Below, one piece after another: positions 1 through 11,603 of a stretch of DNA of 64,000 nt. The notes under the pieces were generated by a model. It searched no databases. It worked only from the letters and a program-made list of their open reading frames with translations, and was not told the origin of the DNA. The first letter of the stretch is position 1; the number at the start of each line of letters is the position of its first letter. Position numbers and translations under genes: made by a program. Source of the stretch: Struthidea cinerea (Eukaryota; Chordata; Aves; Passeriformes; Corcoracidae). The stretch is taken from contig VZTI01005197.1 in NCBI GenBank assembly GCA_013397865.1, positions 1,578,424 through 1,642,423 of the forward strand, written 5' to 3'.

Positions 1-1339
1 AGAGATTGGAGAAATGAGTCAACACTCTCTCCCAGCTCATCTCCTACAATTAGGCTAGTGCCAGGTGGTACCATGCTGCACCACTAAACATGACCTCAAA
101 CTTGTACTCCATGCAAATAAAGCATAGGATAATGTTTGTCACTCTACAGTAAGGAAAATGTCAGATGTTCCCCGAAGCTCCTCTACTCAGGAATTCAGAC
201 CGAACTGTGAAAAAGCATGTATACAACTTTCAGATACTGCCTGACCCATCGAGCTAGATGTGAAGATGCACACATAAAGAGCATAAAAAAACCCCTTCTC
301 AGTTCTACCTCTAGCACCACAAACTACAAAACCTTAAGATTCTTGCTTCCTTTCCAAGACTCTGTCTTTGTATGTCCACAAGCAAACACAACCATGTGAC
401 TACAGGGAAGAGACTGGCATGGAGGGAAAGAAAGGGAGAGAAGGAAATTGTGCATTAGCCTTGCATAGAGGTAAGATTGACCTAACATATACATAGCGGA
501 CTGAAAAATACAATCTGTGCTGGTAATTTTTCTCAGGTAAAACAGAAGGCATCACAAAGGCAATTAACGCACCTTACATTTAGACAACGTATTACATTTT
601 GTTACATGCTAAGATACTCTAAGTATGTTTTTGGAAAAACACTGTCTGTGTATAATATGACAGGAAATCTGAAAGATCAGTTTTTCAAATTAGTTATTCA
701 CTTGAAAGCTTCTGTGTGGACTGGAACACTATGAAAATACCTGCAACTGCAATCAAATGACAGAAATCATTAAAGCTTCTTTCAACTCAAATATTTATGC
801 CTCATAAATTCAGCTTGCTGTGTTCTCCAGAGCTCCTTGTCAGGATGAGGTAAGCAAAGCTGGTATCTTCAGCACTGATAGGGGCAGGAGGGGATGCTGC
901 AGCCTGACTCCCAGCTCCCATTCTCATCCATGCAGCATGCCATGCTTTTTAACTGTGGCAAACTGTTGGTGCAGCCCTGCTGTGAACTCACATGGGGAAC
1001 TGGCCAGAAGTGAAAAACAGACCAAACCAATACAGCTTCCTGCCCTTCTCAATTTTACGGTATAAAGTTTATTTTTTTTGTTAAGGGCAGACCAATTCTC
1101 CACTTCAGTCAGAGCAGGGCCTCACAAATAGTTTTGCCAGCACAATTTAAAGGGCACCCCACCACAGGAGTACAAAGAAGAACAAGTGTGAATAGTTTAA
1201 ATGCCAAAGACTGTCTCATAAAAGCAGCCGATCACAGTAACCCTGTATCTCGCAATCTCTCTCCTGCAGCCACTGGTACTTGGATTTTTTGCTAATATTC
1301 CTTGCATCCCAACAACCTGAGGTCAAAAATCTTTTGTGG
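1..1339. other. no recognised gene; probable TMEM131L intron
   Basis: AT-rich sequence that I infer to be intron downstream of the leftmost visible TMEM131L exon. I looked on the minus strand for the next expected exon and found none with acceptor, open frame and donor. No repeats were recognised. Confidence 0.55.
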
Positions 1340-1353
1340 TTAAGCAGATTTAC

Positions 1354-1495
1354 GTTTCATCTCCCCTTGAAACGTATACTGTACCAGTGTGTGTGATGCC
1401 TGGATGTTTTGAATGTGTGGAAGCAGTAAGTAGGCATTTGCTAGCTGCACTTTAGGTTCTTCTGGAGAAGACATCAGAGTTCCTGTTCCAAAAAC
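1354..1495 (-). CDS. TMEM131L: TMEM131L coding exon 6 in this model numbering (5th visible), 3' boundary uncertain
   Basis: The acceptor is a T-rich tract ending in taccag just before position 1495. The frame continues in phase 0 from the exon at 3530-3646 and reads VFGTGTLMSSPEEPKV, then LANAYLLLPHIQNIQ, which resembles the family's short glycine-rich segment followed by a proline/leucine patch. The frame stays open to a TAA at 1340-1342. The full-length family continues for more than a thousand residues, so I expect a donor before that stop. Three weak candidates are visible: gtaaat (1348-1353, best by consensus, giving the coordinates here), gtatac (donor at 1379) and gtacag (donor at 1384). 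The identity up to about 1400 is solid, but the last 10 to 15 codons may be intron. The next exon was not found between 1 and 1340, so it probably lies outside the window. Confidence 0.75.
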
Positions 1496-3529
1496 CTGGT
1501 ATTAAAAAAAAGGTCATTACATCAACACCTAGAATTTCAGTTATAACAGCAACTTCCAAAACTATTTTGCTAATAACAACAATCTTCCCAAGAAACAGAT
1601 CCGTTTTTCACGTTAGATTATTTTAAAGGACAATAAAGTTGCAATGTAGAAAGTAATCATATACATAAATGGTACTTTAGAATAGTCACTCATTCAGGCA
1701 CTATTACAAAAACAAAACAAAGCACTCACCAGCAGAGCATCAGGTGATCTCAAAAAGAAAGTACCTAAATTCTCCTACTATTCTTCAGGCAATTACAATT
1801 CATGTATCACCATTTGGGAGTGCAGTAATTTCCGAGAAAACTTTGTTACTATTCCCATTGAATACTGAATTCAATGGCTTTGCCTTAAAAACTGAGTAAA
1901 ATATTTTCTCATTATTTTGGTTTTTAAAGACTGCAGTTTTCAGAACACTGTAAGATTTGTAATTTGGATGGTTCTACCACATTTATATTTTGCTCCACCA
2001 AGATTAGTTTATGACAATAACTGGGGGGTGTGGAGCCAGGAGGGACCAAGGAGGCAGGGGATCATTAGAAGCTAAGAAAAATTACCTGGGGCTTTTCACT
2101 TGCATGCAAAGATTTATTATTTTTTAATAGGAAAAATCCACATCTTTTTAATTAAGAGGATAATAAAATGCATTCTATGTTCACTGAAGATCTCTGACTA
2201 CAGATAGAAAATACCAGAAGAAAGGGAATATGCCTTTCTTTTTTAATGCAGGTATTTATAAAGTACATAATGGTACCTTGTCTCCATTTGGGTGATTTTT
2301 CTGTACAGATTCTTGCATAAATGCATTAGAAACATCAAATGTTTCAAGGCTTTGGGGCTCTCGAGAGCACTGTAACTGTGCATCAAACACTCAAGTCATG
2401 CCCCCTCTTGAAACTCTTAAACCTAATGTGAGCTGCAAATATGGGCAGCTACTTCCTCTGTCTCAGGTGGCTGGTGAAAATGTACATGAAAACCAGTCTG
2501 CTACTGACTTTTGCAGCAGTCCAACAGGAAACAAACCAATTTTGAGGTGAAACTGACAACAGCTTCCGTGCAACTTGCTGATAAAAGGCTGAGCTGACTG
2601 GGCAATAAATGAAGGGGTCAGGAGTGAGCACAGGGAGGGGAGAGACGTCAAAAAGAAAAGGTCAATCACTCTATAATGCACTTTTTCCTCATCCTCGATG
2701 AAATGTTACCGCCAAATGCGGCATTACCTCTAATAAATACTAGATAAATGCAACATTTGTATTAAAACCCCACGTATTTCAATTGAACTTACCTAAGCTT
2801 CTATGTAAGGAGCTTTGTTTTCCAGCACAGTATCAAAGTATAGGAATGAAATAGTTTGATGATTGATTAAAGCTGACACTCTTTTTAAATGACTAAATTC
2901 AGGGTTAAGATTTTTCTTTGCCAAATTAACAAGAATTTGGAGTACATAAAGTTCCTTATAAAGTTTTTAAAAAGCTAGACCTGCTTGAATTCACCAGTCA
3001 GTCAGAAAAGAGACAGCTTTAATGCACAACCATTGCTTTGACTTTCATGCTTTAAGGGCCTGAACCTCTCACCCTGCGCTACATCCCCAATGTGTTTACA
3101 TAAAATCCTGCAGAGTTGCTGAAAACCACCTAAAATATTTCCTAATGGGTTTTTCCCAAAAAATGCATTCCAGCACAGTGCAGTCTAGACTGCACTAATA
3201 TATGAAACCAATTCGACCATGATCTTTTAAGTACACACATACAAATGCACTTGGTTTTATTACCACAAGTAGACCCACTAACAGCAGTAATTTTAATGAT
3301 ACACACCATTTTTAATTATTTTAATGATCATTTTTAATGATTGTGACACTAGCACGATCTGGTAAAAGAGACAAATTGTTAACATTACCCCACCTGATCT
3401 GTATCAGGAATTCATTGAAACTTTCAAAGTCCCTAAAATTATGAAAATCATTTTTTAAAACACAAGTAAACCCAAAACCCAAGCTAAAAATAAGAGCAGT
3501 TCCCTGATATGAAAAATAAGAGTAGTTAC
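1496..3529 (-). other. TMEM131L: TMEM131L intron between VIPAMG exon and VFGTGT exon
   Basis: About 2.0 kb of AT-rich sequence bounded by gtaact and taccag. At 1740 there is an exon-like unit (acceptor gaatttag, 35 bases, donor gtgagt at 1725-1730), but its only open frame does not fit the phase-0 junction, so it is not included. Short imperfect repeats of tttttaatgat occur around 3290-3340. Confidence 0.8.
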
Positions 3530-3646
3530 CTGAAATGAAAGTACTCCATGAGATGAGGTATTTATAAATAATGAGCTTTCAATACTGCCTTCTTCCGTTG
3601 GCAGGAAGAGTACTCTGAAAGACATCTTTCCCATCGCTGGAATCAC
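3530..3646 (-). CDS. TMEM131L: TMEM131L coding exon (4th visible), lumenal PapD-like region
   Basis: A 117-base exon of exactly 39 codons, phase 0 at both ends. Its acceptor is ctctgcag on the minus strand just above 3646, and its donor is CAG|gtaact at 3525-3530. The peptide starts VIPAMGKMSFRVLFLP and continues TEEGSIESSLFINTSSHG to LSFQ. This is the most recognisable stretch of the gene. The pattern of an F-x-V/I-x-F-x-P strand, then EEG, then a LFINTS strand followed by GV is the hallmark of the PapD-like, ASH-type beta-sandwich in TMEM131 and TMEM131L. NTS within the LFINTSS motif is a potential N-glycosylation sequon, consistent with a lumenal location. Conservation here excludes a chance open frame. 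Confidence 0.95.
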
Positions 3647-4700
3647 CTGCAGAGACCACAAAGAAGCTTGCTTGCTTAGTGCCCACTTGATCACACACTC
3701 ACCATTCAGTCACAGCGCCCAGAGGACAATTCCACATGCCTGTATATCCCACTCAGCAGAACCTCAGCGCTGAGAAGTTTCATCTGTGCACAACTCTCAA
3801 CTCTTACTACAGACAAGAACCAAGATCACACAGCAGCTTGCCGAGCTATGGCTGGAGTTTCTCAGCTAGCATGGGCCCTCATCAGTCAAGGCTTCTTTTT
3901 GCCTGAGGTCTTAACCATGCAGCACCGCCAGCCTCTGCATGCCCAAAAACCCTTCCCCACATAGAGGTAGATGGCTATTGCAAAGTGAATCAATAGCCCT
4001 GTCATACACAGGCAAATCAGTCAAAGCTGAACTTAGGCAACACTGTTAGCAACCAGATAGTCTGGCCGGAGGAACAACGATGCTTATGTCTGCACAGTTA
4101 TGCCCAGTCAGCTACAGTAAAACCAAAAATCAGATGAAAACATAATAAAACCCCTTCGCACATCAGCGGAGGATAAAAACTGGGCTTCATCCAACCGAGA
4201 GCACAGCAATTCATTCTTAACATGCATTATATTGTTATACATTGTTAAAAAAATCAGAGTTAAAATAATGGTCTTAGATCATAAAGGCAATTATGCTTAT
4301 AATTACAATACAAAATACATAAAACATTTCACTGCAGGTTTTTCTGACAAATATGCAAGGCCATTCAAAAGACTGAAGACTCATGGCTGTAAAACACCCA
4401 CATGTCTGTGGATTACTGCATAATGCTGCTTAGAGCAGAATGAGATTTAAACAGCCTAACATTGAAAAATTCTTCCCTTCCTATGTTACTGTCAAACACA
4501 TTTCCTACTGTAGGTTTTGGACGTCTTCTCCCAAACAAGACTAAGTAGAATTGAACAAAAAAACCACTACCAAAACAGAAAAAGAGTTCGAGGTCCTACA
4601 AAAAAGCACAAGAACACAGAATGAAGAGCTTATGCCAAAGGAAGCACGAAGGCTTGGCACTCAGCCATTACATAGTTTCCAAAAGTACATCAACACTCAC
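3647..4700 (-). other. TMEM131L: TMEM131L intron between HAYNPS exon and VIPAMG exon
   Basis: A 1,054-base intron with gtgagt donor and ctctgcag acceptor. No repeat or additional exon was recognised. Confidence 0.85.
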
Positions 4701-4824
4701 CCGGCTATGAGCAGGAGACACATGAAACTGTCTAGTAGCTGTAAACACTGAATTGACTACAACATCTCTATCTCTACTAGGGTTGTAGGCATGTAGCATT
4801 TTAGCTCTGGGTAACCCCAGTAAC
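4701..4824 (-). CDS. TMEM131L: TMEM131L coding exon (3rd visible), lumenal PapD-like region
   Basis: A 124-base exon on the minus strand. The acceptor is a strong pyrimidine tract, tttttccccctggttttag, and the donor is CGG|gtgagt (4695-4700). The first G completes a Gln codon begun in the previous exon, and 41 full codons follow. The peptide includes LLGLPRAKMLHAYNPSRDRD and VVVNSVFTATRQFHV. The family motif FLGxPxAKxLHAYNPS is clearly present. It is the strand-turn segment of the N-terminal beta-sandwich in which other extracytoplasmic ASH-like domains carry an NP-S/T turn. The exon ends in phase 0 and joins the VIPAMG exon directly. Confidence 0.94.
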
Positions 4825-5728
4825 CTAAAACCAGGGGGAAAAAAAAGAGAAATAAATGATTCACTTTATAAGCACAGGCAAGGCACGAAAGAAGCAACAC
4901 ATATCAGTTTAAAACATGTTGATCTACAACAATTACCTACGTGTAATTAATCTTTGGAAACACTCCAAACAAATTTTGCCTTTAGTATACAAAGGCAAAT
5001 ATGCAACACTGGGATGTGACGTATACTTAGCCAAAACTCATTGGAGTAACCAGGACTTAAAGGAAAAAATAACCCTTAAAAGCACAAAGTTTTGAATAAA
5101 AAGGTTTTTGTTTTGTTAGCTAAAGCAATGATTCTCTTAAGGCTTTTGCGTTCGTTAGTACATCCTAAACCCCAATATCTTAAGACATTCCTCCAGGACA
5201 CCCTCTGAAATACTTCTTTAACTCACAAGGGGACTGTGTTTCTTTTTGGTTACTGATAGATCAAAGGCTGATTATCACTTAAGACAATTTTTTAAGTCTT
5301 CTTAAAAGAGTAGTAAGAAAAATCTCATTTATTCTACCAGTAGGTTTTGCTTGGGACTCTCTGGGTTTTGTTTTCAGAATTTAAAGGAAACAACAACCTC
5401 TTCCTCCACTAGAAAGGCAATCTTTCAAAAAACGAACAACCAGCATGAAGGAATTATTTGACATCCATGCAGAATCACCTGAAATGTACACCCAGAATGT
5501 ATTATATCCCCTATTAGCTTTTCCTCCTTCTCAGAACTAAGTTGATTTTAACTTACAAAACACTGCAAGGCAAGAAATGCGCTTCCAGCTCTGTGGCAAT
5601 TATTTACTAGTTCTCTATTTTCAGGATGGCATGATCCCAGCTAATGCTTTTTGCCCAAATGGAGCCCAGTATAGCTGTTCCTCCACACTTCATTATTAAC
5701 CAAAATAACAATAATGTAAGATACTCAC
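4825..5728 (-). other. TMEM131L: TMEM131L intron between GKALHF exon and HAYNPS exon
   Basis: A 904-base intron with donor gtgagt and a strong acceptor (ccccctggttttag). No other feature was recognised. Confidence 0.85.
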
Positions 5729-5800
5729 TGCATTCCAAAATGCAGAACTGATGGGTGAAAATGTAAGGCCTTCCCATTTGGAGGCATCTTTGCTGAGAAG
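5729..5800 (-). CDS. TMEM131L: TMEM131L coding exon (2nd visible)
   Basis: A 72-base minus-strand exon. The acceptor is a long pyrimidine tract, cttttcccttcttttcag, ending just above 5800. The donor is GCA|gtgagt at 5723-5728. The first C completes the Ser codon begun by AG in the upstream exon; 23 codons and a final CA follow. The peptide reads S-FSAKMPPNGKALHFHPSVLHFGM-Q with the flanking split codons. Family knowledge: TMEM131-type proteins have a GKxLHFxPSxLDFGxQ segment here, the first strand of the PapD-like domain; this copy has His in place of the usual Asp before FG. A second AG eight bases downstream (tctcag|CAAAG) could act as an alternative acceptor but would break the frame, so the upstream one is chosen. 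Confidence 0.93.
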
Positions 5801-8800
5801 CTGAAAAGAAGGGAAAAGAAGCCACGATTAATATTTAGTGGGCATGATGCTACAATCTGCAGGGAAGGAAGATACATTACAGGCTCTTAACTCTTTATAT
5901 TCTGAACCTCCCTTCCTTGCACAGGTCTCCCCAGTCATGCTGACACACCTGTTTATGGGGCTGTGCAGTAAACTACAGAGGGAAAACAACTGGAAAGAGT
6001 CCTGAGGAATGAAAACTACGTCAGCATGGAGCAGATCTCCAGTCTCACCAATTAGACATCTATACAAGCACTGGTATGAGCACACCTGAGAGATGCAGAG
6101 GTAGAGGAGTAAATAGCAGCTTGGGCAAAAGCAGACATCAAAAGAAGGTATAGCTGTGGCTATACTGTGGCTTTATATACAGATGTGGCTTTAACGCGAA
6201 AGCCAGCTCATTTCTTCTGTGCAAAAGAGAGTAAAAAATACTGTGAAGCACATACATCATCATCTTTCCTTTGCCCTACAAAAATTCACAATAAAGTTTC
6301 CATCAGTTCTAGCACATTTTTAGCTTATTTCAACATTACTCAATACCCTGTAACATAGAAATTCCAGGATGTCTTCACCATTTTCTCAATTAAAACTTGT
6401 CCTCCACAAGTCCCAACGACCACAGTGGTATAAAAGAAGCCCAGCACCTCTTCATTTTATCTGCATACCCAGTGCTACTCTGTCAAAAGCTTCCCGAGAA
6501 GCAGTCTGCATGTTGAATAGCCAGAACCAGTTTCATATCTTTACTGGATGATGCTAATAAGCATCCTAGCAAGGATGAAGGGAAACTTCATCTGAGAAGG
6601 GAGAGATGGACTGTGGTCTCATTAGTGATCCAGCTGCTTTGCATAAGCTGTGGTAGTACAGTCAATTTAAAAATGTAGTTCTGTAACATTACACCTTTAG
6701 TATCTCTTGGTGTGTACATAATCCTACTGTTATATGTGGTGGCAACAGACATCATAATTTAATAACAGTCAGGAAAAATAATGTTTATTATTATGAAAAC
6801 CCACAACTTTTATGAAAACATACAACCACAGAAGGGAGAAAACTCCCTCACTACTGTAGCAGGCAGAATGCAATATATCCAGGTAGCACTCCTGAGGAGC
6901 TGCTAGTGACAGTCTCCTTCCAACCACCTTGTCTCTGCAGCAGCCAGCTCTTACTCCATTCCTAGAAATGTTGCAGCAACCAGCACCTTCTTCCCCTTCC
7001 AAAAATCAGCCTCAGGGACGTACCCAGAAGGTAAGTCTGAGTACTGTTGTGAACACATACAAATTAAAATTATTACTATAGTAAAAGACACAGACATTGG
7101 GGGAAGACACGTTTCTTAAAGGCACTCAGATCCTTCTATTGTAGGCATACACATAAACAGCAGAATAAAAGTTAAGCCGGTGGTTTATGCACCATGACCT
7201 TGAACCCCACCACTGCTTAAGTTTCCAGCATCTTACAGGTACTGCTGAAATATCTTTTCTCACCAGAAAAATCTGTGCTGAGAACAGCAAGAAGCTGAGT
7301 GCCTCTCTTTGCCAATTCATGTAATTGGCAGTAGCTCTCCAAGACTTACTAACTGTCCTTCTGAGGAACTCTGGCAGCATCAGCTCTTTTCCTCTCAACT
7401 CTTGCTCTTTGCAATAGGTACCAAATGCACCAGCTGGGTGCAAATCCAGCTGTGGATGTAGGAGACTGCATTTCATTTGGTCTAGGTGAACAAGGCCATG
7501 CTGTAGCACTGGCTCTTAAAAATGCACTGTATTGCTCTTCAGCCAACCCTCTACTAGTCAAAAAATGGGGAAAGCCCTATGAAAGTAGCAGCAGGGGGAT
7601 CCCAGGGGTGCCGTTTATTACTTCTGGAGAAGGCAGCCTGGACCTTGGGTGGCTGAAGCCAAGAGTCAGTTAATGACCTCTGCAGGCTCCGAGCTGGCTC
7701 CTGAGCATGGAGATAACTTTGGAGCATCCCTACACACTGCTTGACCAGAACGGTCTCATGATTACAAGACATCCAGCTTCTGCTTTGCACCCCACTAGAG
7801 CTGCCAAATCACTTCAAGCTCCAGCTTGGCCCCAAAAACAGAACAGCCACATTCCTAGGCACTGTGCCCATCACCCAGCCCACTGTCCAGCTCCAGGGCA
7901 TCAGCACCACTTATCAGTGGCCCCGAAGCAGTGCCAAAACATAACTTGAGAGCTGAGTTTCTTCAACAACAGAACTAGTGGAAAGAGAACAACCACTGTT
8001 TTGGGCTGGGTTTTTTTCCCTCAAGGGAAAAGATGACAGGTTGGAATAATGGAAATGGCCAGGAGAACATTCTGCTCATGACACTCGAACAACCCGGATG
8101 CACTTTGAAGTGCATCACTACTTTGAAAGAGACAGGCCCATCTACATCAGAAGTGTACTTCTCCAGTTACTGTCTCTAAAAGGCAGCTGGAAGCTGGCGG
8201 AACACCACTGCGCGTCCCCGCGCTCCAAACACAATTCAGATCTCTGTGAGGGATCTGACACAGAAATAAACACCAAGGCAATTTATTGAGACATTTAAAA
8301 TTTGAAGTCACTTCTAACAGAAAAAATTACTTGTTTTCCTCTAAGAACATCATCTCACCAATAAATTCACCTCAAATTATGCCAAATATTGCTCTTTTAG
8401 CCACAGATGATGTGTCCAAAAAAGTACATGGATCCTTTCATGAGAATGTCACAGGCTTGGGAAAGACAAATATCTGCCTAAGAATGGAAGTCTTGAAACA
8501 ACAAATGTGGAGAAACAGGCCTCTTCACAACAGAAAAAGCCTGGTCTCCAGCTTTTCTTTCATTGCTTTTAAAATCTGCTAACATCCCATTAAGCATGCC
8601 ATCTAACAAAGCTGGACCACACCCTCCATGGCATCTCTCTTTTTTTGTGGCAGACCAGTTGAACAACATCTCCTGAATGACAGACTTTGATAGAGCAATT
8701 CAATTCCAACATTTCAGAGGACACTTTTAAGCACAAGTGAACTGGAGGGAAACAGGAGAAAGAAACAGAAGAGGGGAAGGAAATTCTTGGCAATTACCTT

Positions 8801-11424
8801 GAGCACTCAGTATGCATCAAAAACCTAGTTTAAATGGTGTTGTTATCACTTCCCAGCCCAGCAATTCAGTGCCCTTCCTCCTTGTCCATCCACACAATAC
8901 ATTTAAAACCCTGACACCGTGAACCATCCACTTCCAGGAAAAAAGAGTGAGAAAAATCGAAACACTGAGGAGGTGAGGGAGGGTACCACATGGTCACCCA
9001 GAGCACCAGGAAGATTTGGGGACAGGTTCTGGTAGGAAAGATGAGGGTGAGCCCATGAAACCTCCAGCTCATCACTCTCAGTTGCAGAAAACACCCAGCA
9101 GAAAGACAAATCCTGAGCATGCACACAACCATCAGGATTGCCTACTGGGGAGAAAGATGGATGTGGAGCTGAAAAAGGTGGGCTGGAGGGAAGGTTGGGA
9201 AAGGAAGAGGGGTGACACCAGGGGAGAAGAGCAGGATGGAGGAATGCAAGCACCGTTAATCGCTTGTGCAAGCAGAGGAACACATAACTCTAGGGCAGCA
9301 TTTCTAGGGGGTTTTGTTGTTGTTTTTTAGAAGGAGCATGAGCTGTAAAATGTTAAGCTACCATATTCCCTCCACTAAGAAGACCCAGAGATGCTTGAAC
9401 ATGGAGAAGTTCCAGCCTTTTACATTGTTTCCTGCTTCAGGAAAGAACACTTTGGCGTCCTGTTGGTGTGGGACTAACGAAAGGAGATGCTAATACAGGG
9501 ATGCTGAGAGCACTGTTAAATATAGCATTGAAATTGTTTTGCCCTTCCTTCTTACAGTTCTGTTAGTCTGTGATGTATTATAGATAACAACCAGGTCAGT
9601 ATTTACAGACCCAAACCCCAATATTATTATGCAACATATATTACAAACATTCGTTCAAAATAAGCAAAGTTCTTATACTTCCCCCAAGTCCAACAGAAAC
9701 CGATCCTTTTTCATGGGAGATTTATTCCTACTTCACTGGTCAAAATCACAAGAGAAACATTTCTCCTAAAAATCCAAACCAAAGAGCAGATCTATTCTGA
9801 ATAAATTGTTGGAGATTGCATTGGGGGTTTTTGTTTGTTTTGCCTTTTTTTTTGTTAATGAAACTTTAAATCGAGTAATTCATCTGATTATACACATAAA
9901 ACACTCAAACTGCAGAATAAGCTGCATCTGACCAGAAATGAAGGACATTTCCTGGAAGGAAGGTTATCCCCATGTTGCTTTTTCTTCTATTAGCTCCTTT
10001 AAGTCTTCCTTGTATCTTTATTAATTCACTTGAATTGATTACCTCATACTACTACTACATATTATCTGATGATTCAGATAGCAACATCTGTAGTTGAAAA
10101 TAATCACAAATGCTACTTGGTTCCCTTTCTTCTTCCTTCCTTTTTATACGCTTTGTTCACAGCACATGCTGAAAAAGCAAGTCGGGGAAAGGCATTTGAT
10201 TGTCGGGTCTTTTGCTTTATGGCTGCAGGGTTTTCTTGGAAGCAGCAGGCAAAAAGGACTGGGTTCTTAAACATCCAAGAGGTCTTTTTTGTGTGAATCT
10301 GTTTAGGCAGTACTGTTTTATTTTTCAGTATACTGATAAAAGTAAAATTTTACTTATGTCGAGCATTTTGGCACTTAGTGCCATCAGTGCAGCGATGTTA
10401 ATGAACCCACAAGATGAGGTTTTGAGATATGAAAGCATGTATGCATTGTACAGGAAAGCACATTTTTTATGCAAACTGAAGTGGAGAAAAGGAAATAAAA
10501 CCCCTCATTTACTGACTAATTTCAGTTTCACTCCTCTAGACTACACCTGATAAAGAAAAAGCAGAATGGAACACATACAGAAACAACCAAACCCAGATAG
10601 TTTTAATCATTCTGATTACAGCTGATGCAAAGAAATTATTTTGACAAATGAAAACCGGTAATTAAGAGGTAACTGACATAGAAATAGAAAAAGCAGATGA
10701 ATCAAAGTCTTATGCAGAGCTAAGACAAAGGTTTGGTTTGTCACATCCCTAGTCCCTCTCTTCTCTCAACTTCCCCTTTAACAAAGGCAGTAAAAGCACC
10801 AACCAGTATTAGGAACGCTGAAAGGGCAGCCCCTGAAAGACACACATTAGCTTTGAAAGAGATAATGAAATTGTTTGGAAATACAGAATTAAAACTTGAG
10901 TTTACTAGCAAGGCAACTCTGCCAAAACCAGAAATGGGAACAGTTTTAAATTATGATTTTTTTTGTAACCTTAACTTCCTTCCTAGAGGCAGAAAGAGTC
11001 CTCAGAAACCAGGAAATTGTCCAGCTTGCAATAACCCTGCACCACTCATGGGCAAGCTGTATGTGGTGTGTCCCCATGGGGCTCTGGCACCTGGAGAAGA
11101 GCAGTCACATTTGCCACCTCAGCTCCAGAGGCTTACAGGACTTCTCCTTCAGGAGAAACCCTGTACCGACCTGTGGCAACACATGAACCATTCAGGCTCT
11201 CTAGATTTTTTTTACTTTCTAAAGAAAGAGAATGACCAACAGGTAAAAGAACACAAATGTGAATTTTGAACACTGGAAACCTAGAAGTTGAAAGGCTCCC
11301 TTATTTTTAGCACTGCATTTTTTAGGGAAGAGAGGGAGGACTGACTCACTGCTTCTGAATGCTTGGGATTTGTAACCCATCATTAGGAATTCACTTACAT
11401 GCTTTACCAGAGAGCTGTGCTGCT

Positions 11425-11603
11425 TTTGGAAGAAATTCTTTACCATGAGGGTGGTGAAGCACTGCAACAGGTTGCCCACCAGAAGTGTTCAAGGCCGGGT
11501 TGGACAGGCGCTCTTGAGCACTCCAGTCTAGTGGAAACCTCCCGGCCATGGCAGGGGTATTTGAACTAGACTGAGGTCTCTTCTGACACATTCTATGATT
11601 TTG
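11425..11603 (+). mobile_element. CR1 LINE 3'-end fragment in TMEM131L intron 2, internally deleted
   Basis: Sense CR1 3' sequence: tgctgcttttggaagaaattctttaccatgagggtggtgaagcact, then aggttgcccaccagaagtgttcaaggcc, ggccatggcaggggtatttgaactaga and ending acattctatgattttgg. The usual stretch between the 'gcccag' and 'gtgttcaaggc' blocks is missing, an internal deletion of roughly 25-30 bases compared with CR1 consensus as I remember it. The element is antisense to TMEM131L, 5' truncated and non-coding. Confidence 0.92.

Noticed and set aside
820..1065. 81-codon plus-strand frame at the left end
   Set aside because: No homology recognised, antisense to TMEM131L, and no splice-site or promoter support.
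1731..1765. Exon-like 35-base unit on the minus strand with acceptor gaatttag and donor gtgagt
   Set aside because: The only stop-free frame needs two bases from the preceding exon, but the preceding TMEM131L exon ends in phase 0 and joins the exon at 1495 directly with good family similarity. Possibly a cryptic exon.
10733..11269. 178-codon plus-strand frame in intron 2
   Set aside because: No ATG at its start, no recognisable domain, and no plus-strand splice or promoter context.
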